DNA of 64,000 bases. It comes from Prostheceraeus crozeri (taxonomy: Eukaryota; Platyhelminthes; Polycladida; Euryleptidae). A model generated the notes under the pieces. The model was given only the letters and a program-made list of their open reading frames with translations, was not told where the DNA came from and made no database searches. A program made the position numbers and the translations under genes. Where the stretch lies: NCBI GenBank assembly GCA_907163375.1, contig CAJQUW010016142.1:273885-337884 (forward strand). The letters run 5' to 3'. Position 1 is the first letter of the stretch. Every line of letters begins with the position of its first letter. Shown piece after piece: positions 1 to 14,600 of this stretch.

Positions 1-3000
1 AGCACAATTGAAATTCAATTAATTTTTGAAAATCTATACTATTTTCTCACTTAACCAACTAATCTCAGTAGGGTGGACGACTGTTCTATGTAAAGTGCTA
101 TTCGTCTAGGCATGAAAGAAATATAAAAAGTAATCATGGGATCTATGGGATCTCTCAATGTGCGCACTCTCAACGCGTTGGAAAGATCGTTTCACATAGT
201 GTCATCCACCATTTACATTCGCTTCACATTGAGACCTACATGCTTCAATAAGCTCTAGTCAAATTGCACGAAATGTTTCATGTGGATAAAAAGCGTCTTC
301 AGTCAAGTATATCGGAAGTTTATGCAGATTGGTTGCTTTAAACAGATTCAGAAAGTTGGAAAATGCAGCGATGACTTGGAGTTGCAAGCAGACCGGGCTT
401 GGGCACTTGCCTTTAATTTTTTATAAGTCACAGGCTACATTACCGGTGCACGCATTCCAATTGGGTTCTTAGGGATGTCCATGGAACGAGGTTAATATTT
501 CCGAGCTCTATTCCCTAACTGAATTAATCAGTTGACGAACCATTGGAATCCTATTGACCCACGGAATTTAAACAATTCCTTTCGAAAGCTTGCTGTATCA
601 GCCTGCATATAACTACATGCTTGTTTATATCCTCAATTAAGACTGTGAAGATTGCAATCTATCATGCAACAAGCTTCTAAAAAATTAAGCTGGATAGGGT
701 ACCTACATCGACTGGTGCAGCACATAGTCTAGTAATTTGAGGCAGTTTATCTAGGGATCCTTTAGGTCAAGCGATCTCAACTAAACTTGAGATGCGGGTA
801 CATAAGAATGTTTAATATCTGAGTCTCCGCTAACAATGCGCGTCCACGTGGTCTTTCCATTCATATTTCCAAGTCACTTAAAGTGCCGCGTGACTACCGC
901 TAATATCGGTGAGTGCAAATGCGTATCCAGAGACAAAGATAATGTTCAACAAAAATTCACAGCAACAAGATATCAGAGTCTGACACTCTGTGTTACAACA
1001 AATGGATGAGTGTATGTACTTAGGACAAAGCGCATCGCAGATCCTGATCACGAGAAAGAAGTGAAGCGAAGAATTGGAATGTGTTGGTCATTGGTCCTTC
1101 GGCAAAATGAGTATCCAGCAGTCCATCTCTGTGATTCAACCCTGTCGAAGACAGGGAATTCTTTACGAGTTACACTTAAAACACACACTGCCTGGCTAAT
1201 CACGGCGAGTCTGTCCGCAGTTTGAGTCTGACAAACGTGTAGCTAATAGTTCACACGTGCATACCTTCACTTCTTCACTCTTTCATCATTATTTGAAAAC
1301 ATCAAAATCATAGTGATTTCTAGATTAGAGCCGGCCGGGTACTTTACATGCTGCATGCTGTAAGGTATAACTATGCCAATACTGATTTTAGCCACGGAGA
1401 AGTTTTGAAGTACGCTACGCCACTGATTTATCCTATACTGACTAATATTGATACGTGATATATATTTATACTATACTGATAGTACTTTCCGCAGTCAAAG
1501 ATTCTGCAAAAAAAATTAAAAAAACAGCAATGCCAACATTTTCAAAATGTTGGTAGTTCTATACAAGTCCAAGTTATAATGAAAATCAGCAGGTTACTAA
1601 TGAAACAGAAATTGGCTTGGTATTCAGGAGTTTCCGGTCTATCTTGTAGAATCTGTGCATACAAAAAATCTGATCGTCGTCTACTCCGCATTGGAAAGTT
1701 ATTTAAGAATTGGTTGCGATCGATCTGTATGTCTCTGCTTATATAAATATGCGCTAATCCATTAAATCGATCCTCTCCTATGCTCGACCGCAAATAATTT
1801 TTGATATGTTTTAGAGCAGTGGAAGATCCTTCTATTGTAGCGTGTGTAACTGCTGCTGTTGCACAGCCTACGACTAATTCTTGAGGGGGGCATGGCCCGA
1901 TGTGCCCCGCCCTAAATACGCCACTGGGAGAGTGTGTGCATTTACGCCATCGCCTCTAACATACAAGCTGGAAGTCCTAATCGAATGGAATTCGCTTTGC
2001 AGCCAGAATAGATATCCTCAATAACTCATACAGTGAATTTTATGGCCATTGGGTGAACATCTAAGGAAGATCATTGGTCTCTTTGATTGACTAGCTGGCT
2101 TAACTGACATTTTGAAACATTCAATAATCCATTTTATGCATGATGCTTGTTTTGATGTTGAATGATTGTCGTCCTTGAACCATGGGCCATACCTGAGTCT
2201 TACCCACACGAGCACGGGCCCATGCTTGTCACCATCACATCATGAAACAATACAATTATAGAAACAGAGATCATTTAGAGAATATAGAGAATATATATAT
2301 AAATAAACAAATAAAATATGTTATGGACCAAAAGTCAAATTCCTGTTGCTACCGGTTTCGATGTATTATTACATCTATTCATGTATGCAGGAGGTACTGC
2401 AATATTACAACTGAATGGAATGAAAAAAATTATACAGAATTCAAAGAAGGTCTAAAATTAGTAATGAAGCAGCTTTCTTTGATTTCCCTTATATGCTTGT
2501 TGGTATTCCATGAAAGCTGAAAGAAAGGCATCACTTCAAACTTCTTAGCTTTATCTACGACGCATCGAAATATATCCCTACTGACAGGCAATGGAGCCGT
2601 ATCTGGGTGCTTAATATTATCTATGCACTGCTATTCTGTTTTTCAATAGACCTCCGGTTGACCAATATAAAATTCCATACATCCCAAACATCGTAAGACG
2701 TAAATCACATTATGGGAGTAGCAGTTCATATTATGTTTGCTGTTGTACGTTTTGTTGCGAAAATTGAATGTCTTTCCCTCAATTATATGATGACAAGTTT
2801 CGCATAATTATAATCTATTGCAAAATGAAAGTCACAAAGTAAATCAAGTCACATAGTCAAGTTGGCATACCTGCTAAGTCAGAAAAACCATTAAAAACCA
2901 AAGTGATAAGAACAGTGCAACAATTTAGTCTCTTACTGGTTCTAGAAAATGAGGCAATTACTCGATCATAATGCGCGTGCGGAACAACAGAAAAGAGAGG

Positions 3001-5513
3001 ATGATCGACGTTCTGACTCTTGCAAAAAAGTGAAATATAAGCTTGAAAGCGAAATCGATGACTAGCCACAGATGTTACACACACCAGGGAACAGAACTAT
3101 TTTTAGAACACAGCACTGCAAGGACACTGGGCAAATCCAAGGCGCTGTTGCAAATTCGCAATGCAAAACAGCACAAGCGAGCACCACTCAGTAGATGTGA
3201 GAACAAAATTGAGTATACCAACCAAGATAACTTGAAATATTATATGAAACCGATAGAATAAGATTCCACAGACGCCAAGAATTACTTTGATATAAATTTT
3301 GCCGTAAATGAAGCGCAGAAAAAGCCGTGATTACCACAACCTCTCCAAAACGCACGAGCAGCGTCAGGCACATCCGAACAATTTATGGTGAAGACGACCT
3401 ACTAGACGATCATAGTGAAAAAGAATTCACTAATATTCAAATATGGATGTTATCATTTAGAAGAACATCCCGATACTACTGGCTGGATGCGTTTTGAAAC
3501 TCACAATTTGAAATAAGCCGAAAAGATTATGATTAAAACAATACGTGCCAATTTATTGGCTGTTTATTAACAAAAAATGCATTTCACGCATAGCTTGTGA
3601 TAAATTAGACTCAACTGTACTCATTTTGCAAATTAAAATACGAGTATTCAATAAAAGAAACCTTGAAGGCATAAATATGTTGAAGCTTGTCTTATCTGTC
3701 GCTGCCGCATTCAAGCTTGGGTAGGGCCATTCAAGCTCATTTACAAGCCTGGAATAAGTTGCCGACAGAAGAACATCTCGACAAACCTCCATCACACACA
3801 CTTCTCTGAGATATTCACTTCCGCGTCCTATTTGTCATTCTCATGGAAAGTACATGAACTTACCCTGATTCCGCTTCTCAGTATGAACAATGAAGGCTGT
3901 AAAACACGAGAATGAGGAATGTGTCGGTTTGCATTGTCATCAGTACCCTGCATTCGATCTCATTACTTCTTCATTTCGTCTCTATGGAAGATCCATCTTC
4001 AATTCGCCTGCAGCAGTAGTGCGGCGGCACTTTCAACTCGATCATGACCAGGTTCGACACTCGGCTCCGCCAAACTCCCACCTTTTCGTCTTCGCCAGCG
4101 GCAAGCGCCGAAGATTCCGTGTCCTCATCTCGACAATTCACGCGGCGCACACTCGAAGACGAGTTGAAAGGAGCAGTGAGATGCTTTGATGTTCGTGCAG
4201 ACGAGTTTGAAGTTGGCAGCGGCGAAGGAAGGCTTCCCTTGACGACCTGGGCGAGTAAAGTTCGTTAGCTGAACATTCTCTGCAGTAGTTATTTGAGACC
4301 AAATGCCTCAACGTGCTGTTGAATGTATATCTGTGAATTCTCTCTCGCCCACAAGACATTCCTGCGGAGAAGTTCTTCAAAGAAATCCTTCAGTGCTCGA
4401 AGGCGTCGCGCAGTTGAGAAATGAGATTCTTAGGATTCACCCGGCACACATGATGATTGTTCTGCTTCGACTGATCATCTTATGTGACCGAAATACAAAT
4501 GTCTGAAGAATAACATAGAAATAACGACATAGCATATTTCAGAAAAATTGATTTTATGAATGTGTTCAATGATGAATGCACTGCACGTCTTTGTCAATTG
4601 CAGGTGAGAACAATTTTAATAACTGGGGCTCAACAGTTAAGCACATGTAGGCGTTCCATTTATCCTTTTGTTGAAGAATTCTTATTTTTAGATATCCGGT
4701 CCATGTAGATGAGGACATCTGCTTTTGACACCACATGCATTAAGTATATGATATATCACTGATATCAGTCTATACACGTTGTAGAAAGTCTTATTCATAG
4801 ATTTAATGTGCGAGTCTCCGGAGAAGACGAGTGCATCAAGTGTATGAACGAGGCCTTTCTAAGTGAAAGACTCATGCTTGTGATATATCACAATTTGAAT
4901 ACCGTAAGAGCACATTATCGTTTAGTGTGCTGACTTTAGGACTTTTAATTGAAACATACTCGTATTTGCGAATGACTTTCAATTACATGGAACAGTACGA
5001 TAGATAGGTATTTAAGCAGGAATAATATCAGCTCATATAAATGCATAATAATGTGACATAATGTAATTTATCAATGTAACATTAACTTCCACTGGAAACA
5101 ATATAATTCATGTAATGGCGCTTTATGAACAAAGTCCTCACTAATTATTTTTAAGGATATAAAGTGTGCATACCATCATAAATTTACTTTTATTTCAAAA
5201 CCAATGATCAAATCAACTTCATTGACAAGATCAAATCGACATGATCCACGGAACGCTTCAGTGGTCTGTTTACTATTTATGTCTTAAACTTATCGCCTTC
5301 AATTAGAAAAATCAAGATTATACTAGACATACAATGTTCATGTTAGTTGCGGAAATGTTTTTGATGATTTTGAGGAAATGTTCCGAGCATTTGGTCTTCG
5401 ACATGGATGTGCTGCCTGTGAATTTCTGTGATGTCTAGTAGATGGAGATTGGAGAGACACGACCTTCAAAATGCATAAGCCAGCATTTGACTAAGCTGTT
5501 TAAACAATCAATT
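1..5513. other. Stretch with no recognised gene
   Basis: I see no convincing gene here. Open frames are short, AT-rich and do not resemble known domains. It may be intergenic or intron of the PDZ gene whose exons begin at 11.5 kb. The only locally GC-rich, coding-like patch is at 4.02-4.25 kb and is listed separately. Confidence 0.5.
4020..4252 (+). other. Possible coding exon (unrecognised)
   Basis: A GC-richer island in AT-rich surroundings. One plus-strand frame is open from just after a TAG at about 4018 to 4268 and reads as a Ser/Arg/Glu-rich hydrophilic segment with an in-frame ATG at 4044. A possible splice donor (GCGA|GTAAAG) lies near 4252. I recognise no domain, and the other plus frame and the minus strand are also open here, so the coding call is weak. 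If real it could be a linker exon of the downstream PDZ gene or an independent small gene. Confidence 0.2.
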
Positions 5514-6224
5514 TTTGCGGCAAATAATAAAGCAAAACAACCACTTTTCATTCTTAACTTATCGTGAAATTATGCAATAGCAAGGCGTTTCTGTAGGAAC
5601 ATCTTATCGTCATCAGGGAAATAACTGAGAAGTACATGCACTTAGATTTTTTCTACTTGAGATTTTCAAAATTATTCTGACAAAAATTCAAAAATTTTCT
5701 GAATCTGTGACAAGCGAAGAAACTTTGATAAGAACTCAAAACACATTGAATTACACAAGTGAAGGTAAAAAAGGAGGGATTAGAAAGCAGAAGGAAAAAA
5801 TGAAGAGCCCCACTGGGAAAGTTGCCTATTCAAAATTCGAGAAATCTTCTTTATGAAGAGGGCCTCCGCAATGCGTACAAATGAAGTCCTATAAAGGATA
5901 TTGCGCATTCCGAAGGCCCTTTTGATAAATAAGAAGTCTTCCATTTTAAATAGGCAACTGTCCCAGTGCGGTCTTCATTTTTTCTTTCGTTTATAGAAAT
6001 TATTGAATTATAGAAATTCATTCTTTAATGTCCTGCGAAAGAATAACTCATAACTATGGTGCAATTTTTAATTAATTAGAAATTTATGTGCATGTATTTC
6101 TCAGTTACTAGATTATTTCCCTGATGACAGTAGGATGTTCCTACAGACAGGCCTTGGTATTGCATAATTTCACTATAAGTTAAGTATGAAAAGCGGTTGT
6201 TTTTCTTTATTATTTGCTACAAAA
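5514..6224. repeat. Fold-back (long inverted repeat) element, about 710 bp
   Basis: The outer arms (about 5514-5640 and 6092-6224) are imperfect reverse complements: the left arm starts TTTTGCGGCAAATAATAA and the right arm ends TTATTATTTGCTACAAAA. An inner palindrome is centred near 5880, where GCCTATTCAAAATTCGAGAA around 5825 is mirrored by TTTAAATAGGC near 5946. There is no open frame of note. This is the structure of a non-autonomous fold-back or MITE-type transposon. I could not define a target-site duplication. Confidence 0.7.
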
Positions 6225-7244
6225 TAACCTGTTTGTCCTACAGAAAACGCTGTCTGTAACGCATCGTGCTTACCGGACTCAAGAGATTCACATGAGGATT
6301 TTAAATGTGACTTTCACCTGTTGTTACCTCAATCCGTGCTTTTACATGTCTATCCCACCCATGTTTAATGAATTTGGATGGAAAATGTTCATAAAGAAAA
6401 ATGGCGTAGGAAATAAAGGCTTCGATGAATACAAATAAATATTCAATGCCTCATAGAGCAATGAAATCTCCTGGAATATGGTAATCGTAAATACATTGTA
6501 GGAATGCAGAAGACCAAACTGAGCATTCCGATCTTCAATTTCGATCGATTTGAAAATTTAGATTATTCTTATGTTGATTCTGAACATCCGATTGAATCCA
6601 ATCGAACATCACAAGCCATGTAAAATTTACATGTCAGATACCGAGCATGTCAAATTGCTAAGTAAAGTTTCAGATAATCTTCCTGTTGTAATTACTGTCT
6701 TATAAGTTGAATCCCACCGGCATTCATGTCTATCGACGAATTCAGCAAATTTGTTTCTAAACAAAAGTTTCTGTTGCATGAAAGTTGTATCGATGGCAAG
6801 CTAAATTGGAGAAATATTTCAGCAATTGATATCTTTGTTGATATTTGAGCGAACTTTTCATCTCAACTTATCAAAGTGAAGCCGTCTGTAGACGCAATTA
6901 TAATTATTCACAACGAAGTCCTATTTCTTGTTTTCACTTCGTCTAGTCGATCATAATCTTAAGTCGGTTGAGTTAGAAGGAAACGACAATTTATTCAAAT
7001 TTCATTGAAAATTGTCTCATCTACGAAGAGCAGAGAATTCGTGCATCACAATTATGGTGGGATGGCAATTTTCGGACAAAAATTTCTGAGGACTTTAAAG
7101 AAAGGTACACAGTCATTGCTCGTTAACAAGGTGCTTAAGTTCAGACAGAAAGAAATAGGTCGCACAATGGTAGTATAGGAAACGATTAGGTAGAAAATGG
7201 TTGCTTTCAATATTTTAAGTATTTTGCGCTTAATGGGATTGTAG
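6225..7244. other. No gene recognised
   Basis: AT-rich sequence with no supported exon. Short open frames show no recognisable domain or splice context. Confidence 0.4.
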
Positions 7245-7540
7245 CAGGTATTTTCATTTTTTCTTTCAATGCACGAAGTCCAAAAACGAAAGTCCTCATG
7301 TAATATGTATTTTTTGCTACAACTAAGTTCACTTTCACCAACAAGATTTGTGCTTCATTGCAATAAATGCCAAATTTTGCGGCATATTGACGGCGTATTT
7401 GACGGTCTCAGAAATGTGTGGTGTTTATTGCAATAATTGCATGAAGCACAAATCTTACTGAATTTAGCGGCAGCGACATACATATTTCGTGAAGATCATC
7501 GTTTTAGGCTTCTTGCATTGATGAAAAATGAAACTCCTGG
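7245..7540. repeat. Imperfect inverted repeat (fold-back)
   Basis: AAGATTTGTGCTTCAT at about 7345 is mirrored by ATGAAGCACAAATCTT near 7441-7456, and flanking pieces also pair (TTTCATTTTTTCTTTCAATG near 7253 against CATTGATGAAAAATGAAA near 7517). Total span is about 300 bp with diverged arms and no open frame. It is probably an old MITE. Confidence 0.5.
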
Positions 7541-10500
7541 CCATCAACTTTTAAAAAAGCTCTCCCCCTTTGATATCTCGCTTTGGTGCAGTTAAAGGAC
7601 CATCCATAATGTGAAGGAATCACAAAAGACTTGTTTCACGATTACGTAGACCAGCAATTGCGATTAATGATTTTTTCAAGCAGCAGGTTAAATACATTTC
7701 TTCTTATCTTTCTTTAACTGCAATTTGTTTACTGGCAAGAATTTTTTTGCTTTCATATTAGAAATACTGTATGTCGAAAAAATAAAAAGTGAAAATTTTC
7801 TTCGACCAAATCGATTGTAGTGCAGTACAATGTGCACTTTCCAAGTTAATTAGGATGTTCCTGCTTTTTAGTACAAGAATATTATTTTATTTATTGTTAT
7901 GTTATTCATAAATTTACGTTTTTAAAAAGATTATTCATCCTCACGCAGCCACCTGCACTCCATGATTTTTCCTTTCCACTCAAGAGATCGACTTTCGTCT
8001 TGTGCTGAAGTGGGCAGATAGCCGAGATTTGACTGCATTTTTGAAATAATAATTTTGTCCTTATCACTAAAAATCATGTTTTCCGTGACTAACCACAAAG
8101 CTATCATCCATCCGTAAACCTTGCAACAATCATTAACTCAACCTGTAGCATTTTCTAGAAGATGGAATATACATGAAGAGTCAAAAATGCTCATACACAT
8201 TGGTGAGATATTTCCCCACTGTTTACGGAATTTTTTCCACGATGACTGAATATCTTGAACCTCCAAATACTTCTAGTAATGCAGCGCTTAAAAATTTCAT
8301 AAGTGAATAACGAGGAGGAATTCGATTACATTCGTTAAATAAGAATTCCTCTTAGAATTCAAGTCACAGATTCTCTGGTGGGTTCGCAGTGAGCTATTTA
8401 AAGTTCCAATCATGGGAGACACCATGAGATATTCTGCCTTTGTCGGCAAACTCCCGAAGCTTTGACCATCTTCGCAATTCAACAAAACCTAGAACCACTG
8501 GGAATTAACTTCAAATTTACCCTTGAATCATCGTGAAATTTTTCTCAATCTTTGAGAGATATTTAAAGTGAAGAGAAGATTTGTGATAGAAACGTCAGAA
8601 TAAATATCCGTCAGATACAAGAGTAGAAAATCAAATGTGAAGAAAGATGCTCACATTCAATACTTAAATTGTTGGTTTGAATGACGGATTCGTTTGATTT
8701 CGACTGTTAATTCATTTCCGTATATTTTTTACACAGAGTTCTCCCGATATAAGGAGATCTGAAATTCTGTCAGAGTTTGATTGCTGATGAAATTAGTGAA
8801 CTTTCATTCTCGTACTTGCTTTAGTTTTATTCTAAAATAGTCAATAAAGTAGATTGCCAGCTCCAGTGGTTAGCTTCCCCTTTTTCACCTGTCTTACTTC
8901 TTTTAAAACAAAATCGATTATGATGATTTCTAAAATAATTTTTCTAATTGTTTGAAATCTTTAAGTAGACAAGCGTTCAGATTCTGTGATGAAGACAGAA
9001 AGCATCGCAATCGCGTGCTTCGGTTATCTATGAATTCTAGCGCGCTCTATGCTACCAAAGGAAGGCATGTTGAAATTGATGGCATGACCTGGTGTATCGG
9101 GAGTGGGAAATGGACCGGATTCTTCGCCCCACTTCAGATCCGGTACTGACTTTGGGTGCGTCATCGAGCTAAATCGGAAATGAATGATTAAAACAGATCT
9201 CCGTCTCCGAAAGAATTCAGCTATTCAGTCAAATTCACTTATATATGTAAATGATACAAATTATACAAATCTCCCATTTATGTTGACCAAACATCAGGAT
9301 AGATTCAACCTAGAATTTGACAAAATTATGGCCAAAGTGGTTTATAAATATCAATAGTAGGTCGAGTAGACCTACTACAGAAAAAGTACATGTTCGATTT
9401 ATTTGATACTTACCATAACGTGTTTTGCTGGTGACGATAATAATGAAGTGTGACAGGAATCTGCAGTCGTTCGATATCTATCGGATAAATCCTGCAGTTC
9501 GAGAATATCTTATAAATGAAGATCTCTATGTCACATTGAAATTATAAAATATACACTTGCCAGCATTATAATTTGACTTTCGGCTCGGTTTTATTCACGC
9601 CATTTTTAGGTTCACCGTTCGGAAAATAATTTCGAAAGGCAGTTCGCTTGCTAAGTACTCGTATGTAGAATGCGAAATATAGAGAACTATTGATAGTGCT
9701 ATCATCATCAATGTCCGCTGTCTCAGCCTAGCGCCTAGTTTTTCACTTGCGCACCAAACGTGTGATTGTCGCGCCAATGGTGGTGTAATCAGTCGAAATT
9801 TTATTAATGTGAGTTGAACATAATCTATTGAATTTGATGTTCAATGCATTGTGATAATATTATTTTCAGAGATTATAAACTTATGTATCAAAACCTAAAT
9901 GGTGTGAAACTACATGTAGAGTTGCAGGCACTTATTCACAAGTGAATTCAGCACAGTTAATACATGTGCATGATCAAAACTCAAATTCAAGAACCAAGTA
10001 GCAGTGATGTCAGATTTTAAGCATGACGAATTACCATGAATAGAGCTGGTAAACTTGGACACAATCAACAGAAGTATAGTTGTGACACTCGGTCCACCTG
10101 CTTTGCTTTAGCTTGAATTTGATTGAATTTTACAATCTTGTGGACTGTTAATGCTCATTTCTACAATTAAGACACAACAGTCAAAATATGTACTTTACCC
10201 GTAGTTGTGATAATTTGCAGCGAATTTGCAGTGAACGCATATATTATTTAATCGTAATTATTTAACTGCTGAAATCACCAAAAAGTCGTTTGCCATCAAT
10301 TATAAATAATGATATAAAAAGCAAGAATTCCGAGTACTTAGTTAATTGCTTGTGGTTAATATTTGTTGTGATATTTGTGTTTTGTGGTACCGGTAATTAC
10401 TCCTTTTTTTGACCATACTAAATATCTCTTATCACTTTCCATTTTTTGCATAATTATGACGCAATGTGACATTTCAGACCTGATTTACTGACATTTGCTT

Positions 10501-11053
10501 TATCCTGAGATGATCTTCAGTGAGATATGACACTTCAAATTCATGTGCAAAGCTCTCTGTAATTTTCATGAGTCTGGTGTTGATTATTCTTGATTGAAAA
10601 TCCCACAAAACCACGTCACCCATTGCGTGACAGCTAGAGTGTAATTGAAGCGATGCAATTCCACGGTTGCCATTTCACATCTGTTGTGCATCGTCATTTA
10701 GCAATTACTGTCTGAACCGATCTGGGAAGCAGGGACACTTCATTATCATCAATTCGGAGACTTATTGACGCATTCTCGTTTGGAGTGTGTGAAATACCAG
10801 GCAAACGAGAAAACAGCGGCTGATTACACCATCAGAACACTCTGTGACCTGCTAGTTTTCAACCTCTACCACTGCAGTGGTCCTATTGCCCTTCAGACCG
10901 TCTTTAATCATCCTACAGTGTTATTTCTGAAGGTATACATGAAAGCAATGTAAAAAGGATGCGTGTGAATTCAGCGAGTAAGAAATTTTATGGTGCAAAT
11001 CGTATTTTCACAATCTGACTTATTTTCTTGGCAAAAATTTTTTAATGAACGCT
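7541..11053. other. No gene recognised; probably PDZ-gene intron or upstream region
   Basis: I looked for the missing first half of the PDZ domain whose second half lies at 11512 (a GLGF-like loop followed by GG) and did not find a convincing candidate. The exon is therefore either upstream of the window or too diverged to see by eye. Short open frames at 8952-9149 and 10765-10953 have no recognisable domain. Confidence 0.35.
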
Positions 11054-11272
11054 GATTCAAACCCGTAGAAAGTGAAATTAAAGCACTGATTACAGATTCA
11101 AACCTTTAGAAAGTAAAATGAAAGCATTGACTGCTGATTCAAACTCTAAGAAAGTAAAATGAAATCATTGACTACTGATTCAAGCTCTAAGAAATTAATA
11201 TAAAGACATTGACTACTGATTCAAATCCTAAGAAAGTAAAATGAAGGCATTGACTACTGATTCAAGCCCTAG
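11054..11272. repeat. 41-bp tandem repeat (minisatellite), about 5.3 copies
   Basis: The motif GATTCAAACTCTAAGAAAGT recurs at 11054, 11095 and onward to 11259, a period of 41 bp. Copies differ by a few substitutions, for example AAACCC, AAACCT, AAGCTC and AAATCC after GATTC. The array lies about 240 bp upstream of the first visible PDZ exon, inside an intron. Confidence 0.85.
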
Positions 11273-11511
11273 GACCAATATAATGAAGGTATAAGATGTG
11301 TTAGTAATTAGCAATTAATGTGAAGTGCGAAAATGTTCAGCTTCTTCTCTTTTTACAAATATGAGACGTGTTGCTTCCCAAAATTCAGTGCATAACCATA
11401 TTCGACTTCAATGGTTGGTGAGACTTCAACTTGGTTGATGAGACAGATCATAAGCAGCAATATCGTTCAATTCATAATTAATTAATAAATCTAAATCCTC
11501 TTCACTTCCAG

Positions 11512-11628
11512 GTAAAAGGAGGTCTTGCTGAAGTTGATGGCAGATTACGACCTGGCGATCAGATTCTAGAAGTCAATAAAGAGGACATGCGGGCCACTAC
11601 TCAGGAACATGTGGCTACCATCCTCAAG
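11512..11628 (+). CDS. MPDZ: PDZ-gene exon: second half of a PDZ domain
   Basis: 39 codons in phase 0, bounded by acceptor TTCCAG and donor AAG|GTAAGA. The translation contains [16 protein letters not shown] and ends ATILK, which is the PDZ alpha2 helix. The first half of the domain, with its GLGF loop, must come from an upstream exon that I did not find. Confidence 0.92.
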
Positions 11629-14600
11629 GTAAGATGAAAGTATTTTGTAACAAGAAGGTCACATCCTGTTCTTACAAATATTCATATATTTGTGACTATT
11701 TGCTATGAGACAAGCATTGTTCACGTTCACAATCATTTAAGATATTCAGAAGGACTTCAAATAAAAAATGCTTCCGACGGCGAAATGAATTCCGATGGTC
11801 TTAGTCGTGCCCCAAGGTGCAGAGCTACCAGCGGAGACCATACCAAGCCGGCCGTATTACTGACTGGTCAGATCGATTGTTTCTATAGACTACTTGAGTA
11901 AACTCTGACATGGAAGACAGGTCGGGCCATACACTATAATTGTACACAAAGCAAAATCCTAATGGTGCTCCTCCCGAACCAGACTTAAATCGCCAACAAT
12001 TTGAATTTGAAAACAAATGTCAAACAAAGAATCTGTGGAAAAGACTCATATTCAACATTCATATATCATCGTTCCGCCTACAGTCAGTATTGTGCGGCTT
12101 CTTCATTCCCTATGTGTGCATTCTTACACTCAAAACTTGCCCAACATTGCTATATTTTGCATTTAATCGGTTATCGTTTCAATTACTGCGAGAGCTGCTG
12201 ACATTTTTTTCTTAAATTCTGGTTTTATAATATACAAGTATACATACCGGTATATATATTATTATATTATTTTTGATTTGTGAATTGCCACCCAACATAA
12301 GGCATCAGTAAAACAAATTTGTCAGTTTTATGATTTTGACTGCACTTTTAAGGCAGATTTCCAGACTAGGCAGAAATGCGATATTCTTCGTTTCCACTAG
12401 CTTGCCCGATTTGCTGTTGAAAATAATGAAAGCGTCATGACAACTGATGTTATTGTTGCAGATAAACAAACAGACTGTCCTGATCGCAAAATCATTTTCA
12501 CAGAATATACTTCAAGTATAACACGTTTAATTCAGTGAAGTCGTGAATTTAGTGAATTCAGCAGAAGATTTTGAATTCGTCTTACTTCTTCAATTCGACA
12601 TCTTGCTTCAATTGCATTCCGACATGTTGTACACGGTAGCCATATCACTTACGTATATAATGTATTTCGGTAATTGCTGGTTACTTTTTCCAGTCAACCA
12701 TTTAACTCGTCAGATTAACGCCAATTATGAGCTCCTATGAGTCAGTTCAATATCTATTCAACAAATGTCATATTTTTCAGTATTTACTTTAAAACTGACA
12801 GATTTATGTATAGAAATCTGATTTTTTGTCTTCGTAAGTCAGTGGAACTAGAATGAAAAACAGATGGTGGTAATTTCAACTGCTCGGTCAGGCATCTATA
12901 CAGATAAATGTTGCTAGATCTTAAGAGGAATCAAATTCCTGAAACCGTTTTTTACCTAAAATAAATTCTGCGAAAATCATTTTGTGATCTGGACAGTCTG
13001 TTTGTTTATCTGCAACAATAACATCAGTTGCCATGACGTTTTCACTATCCTTAGCAGTAATTCAGTCAAGCTAGCGGTAGCGTGGAATATCACATTTCTG
13101 CCTCCTCTGGAAAACAATATTTCAAATGGATGCAAATGGAATTTTGCGACTGGAAGTTCAGCTTGAGAATTGTTGCTTTACAGATGTTGGGTGACAATCC
13201 ACAAATAAAAAATAATGCGAAGTTGGTGCGTGAATTTAGGAAGAAAGCGTCAGTTGCTCTCGTGCTACATTCACACCGGTCTCTGAAAGCCATCGATTCC
13301 CCGAGGAAAGCGAGTCGGTTGCCCGAAGTGTTTGAAAATAATTCCTCTATCTTCAGACTTTATTTGAATTTGAAAACCCCAAGCTCAAGGAAATTCTTTA
13401 AAATTTTGAAATTCTACCCAAAGCTTGGCTGTTATTGATCACTTTGGCGCGGAAATGGTTATATGTACTGAGAAGCCACTTTTGAGCACAACAGGTATTG
13501 AAAAGATTGATTTGAGCATGAAGTATATCTCAAACATGAAATGCTGTCGAAATTTGAACAGTAGCCACTGTACCATGTGTGATATGATGCATCACAATTC
13601 CACCTGCGCTCAGAGACACCAAAGAAAAAGGACAACACTGTAAGTTTTTAGGAGAAAACGAAAATATGAATCTAATGTAAATACTCAAATGTTCAATGAT
13701 AGCATGTTTTGCAATTCTCAATTCCGAGAGTTTATAACTCCAACATTACACTGTCTTTGATGCATATTATGCAAGGATGCGTTTACACGTGCAGGTTGAT
13801 TGCTCACACTTTTCGATCCATGATGAGTCGGAAAAGAATGGCCAAGCAAAGACATGCCTTCAATAATCGTGCATCGCGCTCACCAGACAATATCAATTTA
13901 GTGAATGGTGATAAATAGAAATGCATTGATCTCATCAGATTAAAATTATCCTCACAGCGTCAGCAAAAAGTGTCAGCTAAAGCTATGCCTTGTTATCAGT
14001 ATATTGTATAGCAGATGATCTTGTTATGATTTACAGAATCATTTTTCACAAATGCGTTGAAACTTAATGCGCCGTTTTGAAAGTCATCATCCACAAAGTT
14101 TGAACATTTTTCAAAATAGGTCATAAATATGGTCTTCTGACCAGCCATAATCACCGATATTTGTGGAAATCTTTGGTAATAAGTTAAAACAGAGCGTAGC
14201 AGGGCATGCCAAGCGATAGATAAAGCGCATCAGAAGCAAGCATGCAACAGGGAACTGAATTGCAGTCCTACGGTATTGATGGGGCTAATTTGAGTGAATA
14301 ACATCGTTGCATTCATCATCAGTCAACTTTTTCCTCTTCAGAGCACGACAGGAAAGATTTCGCTCACTTTGGGTCGCCTGAAAGCTCGTGCCAACTCCCC
14401 TCGTGTTGAAAGAGAAAGCAGAAGTGGCGTAAGCCGAACAACTCCAAAGTTGCCACGAAGTAACACAGGTAAGCGATTCCTCATCAGTCACGCTTTTAGT
14501 GTGCAGCAGCCTGAATGCCCACGCTAGGTGGTGCAGAGTGCAGGGATTTCATTTCATAATTTGACTACTGTTATTGGAATTTCCTTTCCATAATTACTTT

